A stretch of 58,719 nt of DNA from the NCBI RefSeq assembly GCF_000002865.3, contig NW_001865075.1, positions 107,611 to 166,329 on the forward strand, in the 5' to 3' direction. Below, one piece after another: positions 55,994 to 58,719 of the stretch. Each line of letters starts with the position of its first letter. The first letter of the stretch is position 1. The notes under the pieces are model-generated. The model was not told the origin of the DNA and searched no databases. It saw only the letters and a list, made by a program, of their open reading frames with translations. Both the position numbers and the translations under genes were made by a program. This DNA comes from Monosiga brevicollis MX1. Its lineage: Eukaryota; Opisthokonta; Choanoflagellata; Craspedida; Salpingoecidae.

Positions 55994-58032
55994 TTAGGAA
56001 TTGCTCTTTGCAACGGGCATCACGACGGTGAGGGTGGCCGTCCGCCTGGAGGAGGCGAGGTGAGATGGCAAGCGCATGAGTGTTCGTGGAGGCCTTGTTC
56101 ACAACCCCCCTTGTCCCTTTGGAGAGCTGGACCTTGAGATTTGGTTGTAAATGGCAACAGAAAAAAAAGGAGCAGGCAAAGCCAACCTGTTAAACTGTGC
56201 CGAGACTTCGGTAGCAATGACGGGCGTTGGTAAGTCCAGATGCAAGAAATAGACGTTGGGCCGAGCATGCAGACGCAGCTGTGCGTCGCACACATCGAGC
56301 GCCAGGGTTGCGGACGACGTCTTGACAGATTGTAAATAAAACCAAAAGAAGATGACGCAGCACGTATTTGGGTGAGTTTGAAACCAACAGAGAACAAGGG
56401 AGCATTAACAAGCTCGAATGGCGCGGCAGGCACCCACCAGTCCGGGTGTCTCGACCTCGAGAATCAAGAATTCGGGATTCTCCTCTGGCTCCTGCCAGCC
56501 CAGCGACGAGAGCAAGGGATGGCGGATTGTCAAGGGACAGGCAAGTGTGCGAGGCCAGGGGCGGTGTCCATCGCACCTTGGTCAGACGGTGCCGAGGCGT
56601 TTCTCCCGCCAATTCGGGTTGATCGCTGCCGGCCTCGGCTTCGGCTTCGAGCTCTTCCATGAGCTTCATGGGCCGCCTAAACAAGAAGCCAGGTCAGCTG
56701 GATGACTGCGGAAGCCAAAGCACGACCGCGATAAGTGACAATCTCCAAGGCGGCACATACCCAACTTCAGCCACCTTGCGCTTTTTAACGCGGCAATACT
56801 GCGGTTGGAGCGAGCCCATGTTCTTGCGACGCTTCATCAACTTGTACTCTGGTGGAGCAAAAAGAGGTGAGTGGGTGGGTGAACTGCCTGTATTTGCAAG
56901 TGGTCTTGAACAGAAGCAGCTTCAATGGCTGTGGCGCGCGAAAGCGTACCGCGATTAAGGGAAAGGCCGTGTTTGGCTTCAAGTAGCGAAAGAACTAGCT
57001 CAAGCAAGAAGTCACGCATGCCCAGTCGGTTCTGCAGGGCACCACAACCACCACCGTGAGACCATAGTCAGCCGGTGGGACACGGATATGTCAGGTACCC
57101 CAGGCACCCCAGGCACGCACTTCAAGCTGAGTCAGTACGTCCGAGTTGATAATCACATCATAGACACTGCATGGTTTTCCCGCTACAGAACCGACATCAT
57201 GGTGCACCATGACGAAAAGCGGGGTGAGAGCGGGTCATGAGGAGATGAAGCAGAGGAGCCGGCCTGGAGGAAGAACGGCTCACCATTGTCCACCTCAATG
57301 TGTTCGCCGCCTGCCGACATGGGGATGCTAAATTTCGAGTTGTCGAGGTTGGCAATGGCCATGCTGATCTCTTCGTCAGAGACGGACGGTGGACTCGGCA
57401 CCTGGAGGGTCCAAGCACGAGTGCCCATCAACAGCGGCATGCCAGCAGGCGTGCCAGCAAAGGATGCAGCATACAAGCCGTTAAGAGCCAACCTGGGCTG
57501 AATGGCAAACGTTGATAAAGACCTTGCCACCATGCTCCATGTCTGTTTTGACGCAAAAGCCTGGCAATGGCAAGGACATGGGCATGAGGCTCAAGACTTG
57601 GGCTGGTCACAAAACGGGCCAGTCTGGCTGAGGGTACCTGGTTCGGGGGAGACGAGAGCAAAGTCTTTGGAGGCTTGCTGTTCAGAGGAGGTTGAGGCCT
57701 GTACCTCCTGCACCGAATCGAGAAAGAGCAAGGTGGGTGTGAGCAAGGAGGACACGTTTGAGCGCAACGCCCTCTGGGATGTGGCCGAAGCCAACTGACC
57801 TGGAGCAGCTTTTGGAATGCTTCAGAGGAAAGCGCCTCGGCGGCTTCCGGGCCGAGGTCTAACAAAATGGGAGCTCCGTGATGAGCACGCGTTTTGCAAA
57901 GCGGGGCTATTCTTTGTCCCAGAAAAACGTGCGTGCGTGCGCGGTTGTACCCGAGCTCAGATCGGCGCCCTGTGAGCTGCCATCTGCAGTTGCCGCAAGT
58001 GGCTCATCATCGACAATGCGCAGCATATCCAT
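55994..58032 (-). CDS. PIH1D1: PIH1D1 (NOP17), R2TP co-chaperone subunit
   Basis: Adaptor of the R2TP complex with RUVBL1/2 and RPAP3, which works with Hsp90 to assemble snoRNPs, RNA polymerase II and PIKK kinases. The ATG at 58032 gives MDMLRIVDDEPLATAADGSS. The family order is then seen over about ten exons: DLGPEAAEALSSEAFQKLLQ; the PIH1 domain GFCVKTDMEHGGKVFINVCH, PPSVSDEEISMAIANLDNSK, FSIPMSAGGEHIEVDNG, KPCSVYDVIINSDVL, MRDFLLELVLSLLEAKHGL; then EYKLMKRRKNMGSLQPQYCR; an acidic stretch; and a C-terminal CS-like domain with NPEFLILEVETPGL, ATLALDVCDAQLRLHARPNV, YFLHLDLPTPVIATEVSAQF and TLTVVMPVAKSNS at the end. Several animal PIH1 relatives act in dynein assembly; PIH1D1 is preferred because of the KNMGSLQPQ segment (human NRPFMGSISQQ). 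Exon borders were judged from motifs and not all were fixed. Confidence 0.9.

Positions 58033-58719
<687 letters not shown>

Overview
The window is nuclear DNA of a compact, intron-rich unicellular eukaryote, most likely a choanoflagellate close to Monosiga brevicollis (inference from gene content, not from a search). Genes are broken into many short exons by introns of mostly 60-250 bases with GT...AG ends, and intergenic gaps are mostly under 1 kb. The gene set joins animal-type parts (tandem SH2 domains with a tyrosine phosphatase, EGF, TIR, CEP135, XRCC1) to general eukaryotic housekeeping genes. There is no bacterial-style operon, no CRISPR array and no recognisable transposon. All names rest on motif and alignment recognition by eye. 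Where exon phases could be checked, they close into complete reading frames.

Layout, left to right: 3' end of an unrecognised coiled-coil gene (+, 1-810); XRCC1 (-, 1079-4423); long spacer; HMG-box-like protein (+, 5981-7027); secreted EGF protein with three copies of an unrecognised domain (-, 7357-10974); PTPDC1-type phosphatase (+, 11961-14564); SECIS-binding protein 2 (-, 14866-17142); membrane-anchored trehalase (-, 17835-20794); Ku80/XRCC5 (-, 21127-25507); a receptor-free phosphatase SH2-SH2-SH2-PTP-SH2 (+, 26738-31371); CEP135 (+, 31821-36318); DNA primase small subunit (+, 36849-39431); a degenerate STT3-like protein (-, 39611-42777); TIR-domain protein (+, about 43337-45585); GOLM1/CASC4-like Golgi protein (+, 46265-48469); an unresolved minus-strand gene (about 49.1-50.0 kb); DNAJC21 (+, 50785-53977); secreted class 3 lipase (-, 54175-55797); PIH1D1 (-, 55994-58032); and simple repeats to the window end.

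The genes act in separate processes and are not an operon: DNA repair and replication (XRCC1, Ku80, PRIM1), selenocysteine decoding (SECISBP2), ribosome and complex assembly (DNAJC21, PIH1D1), centriole building (CEP135), secretory pathway (STT3-like, GOLM1-like, trehalase, lipase, EGF protein) and phosphotyrosine signalling (PTPs). The points most worth following up are the STT3-like protein, in which the main catalytic motifs of oligosaccharyltransferase look lost; the four-SH2 phosphatase, in which one SH2 lacks its phosphotyrosine-binding arginine; the TIR protein, which keeps a SARM1-like glutamate; and the three-repeat secreted protein.
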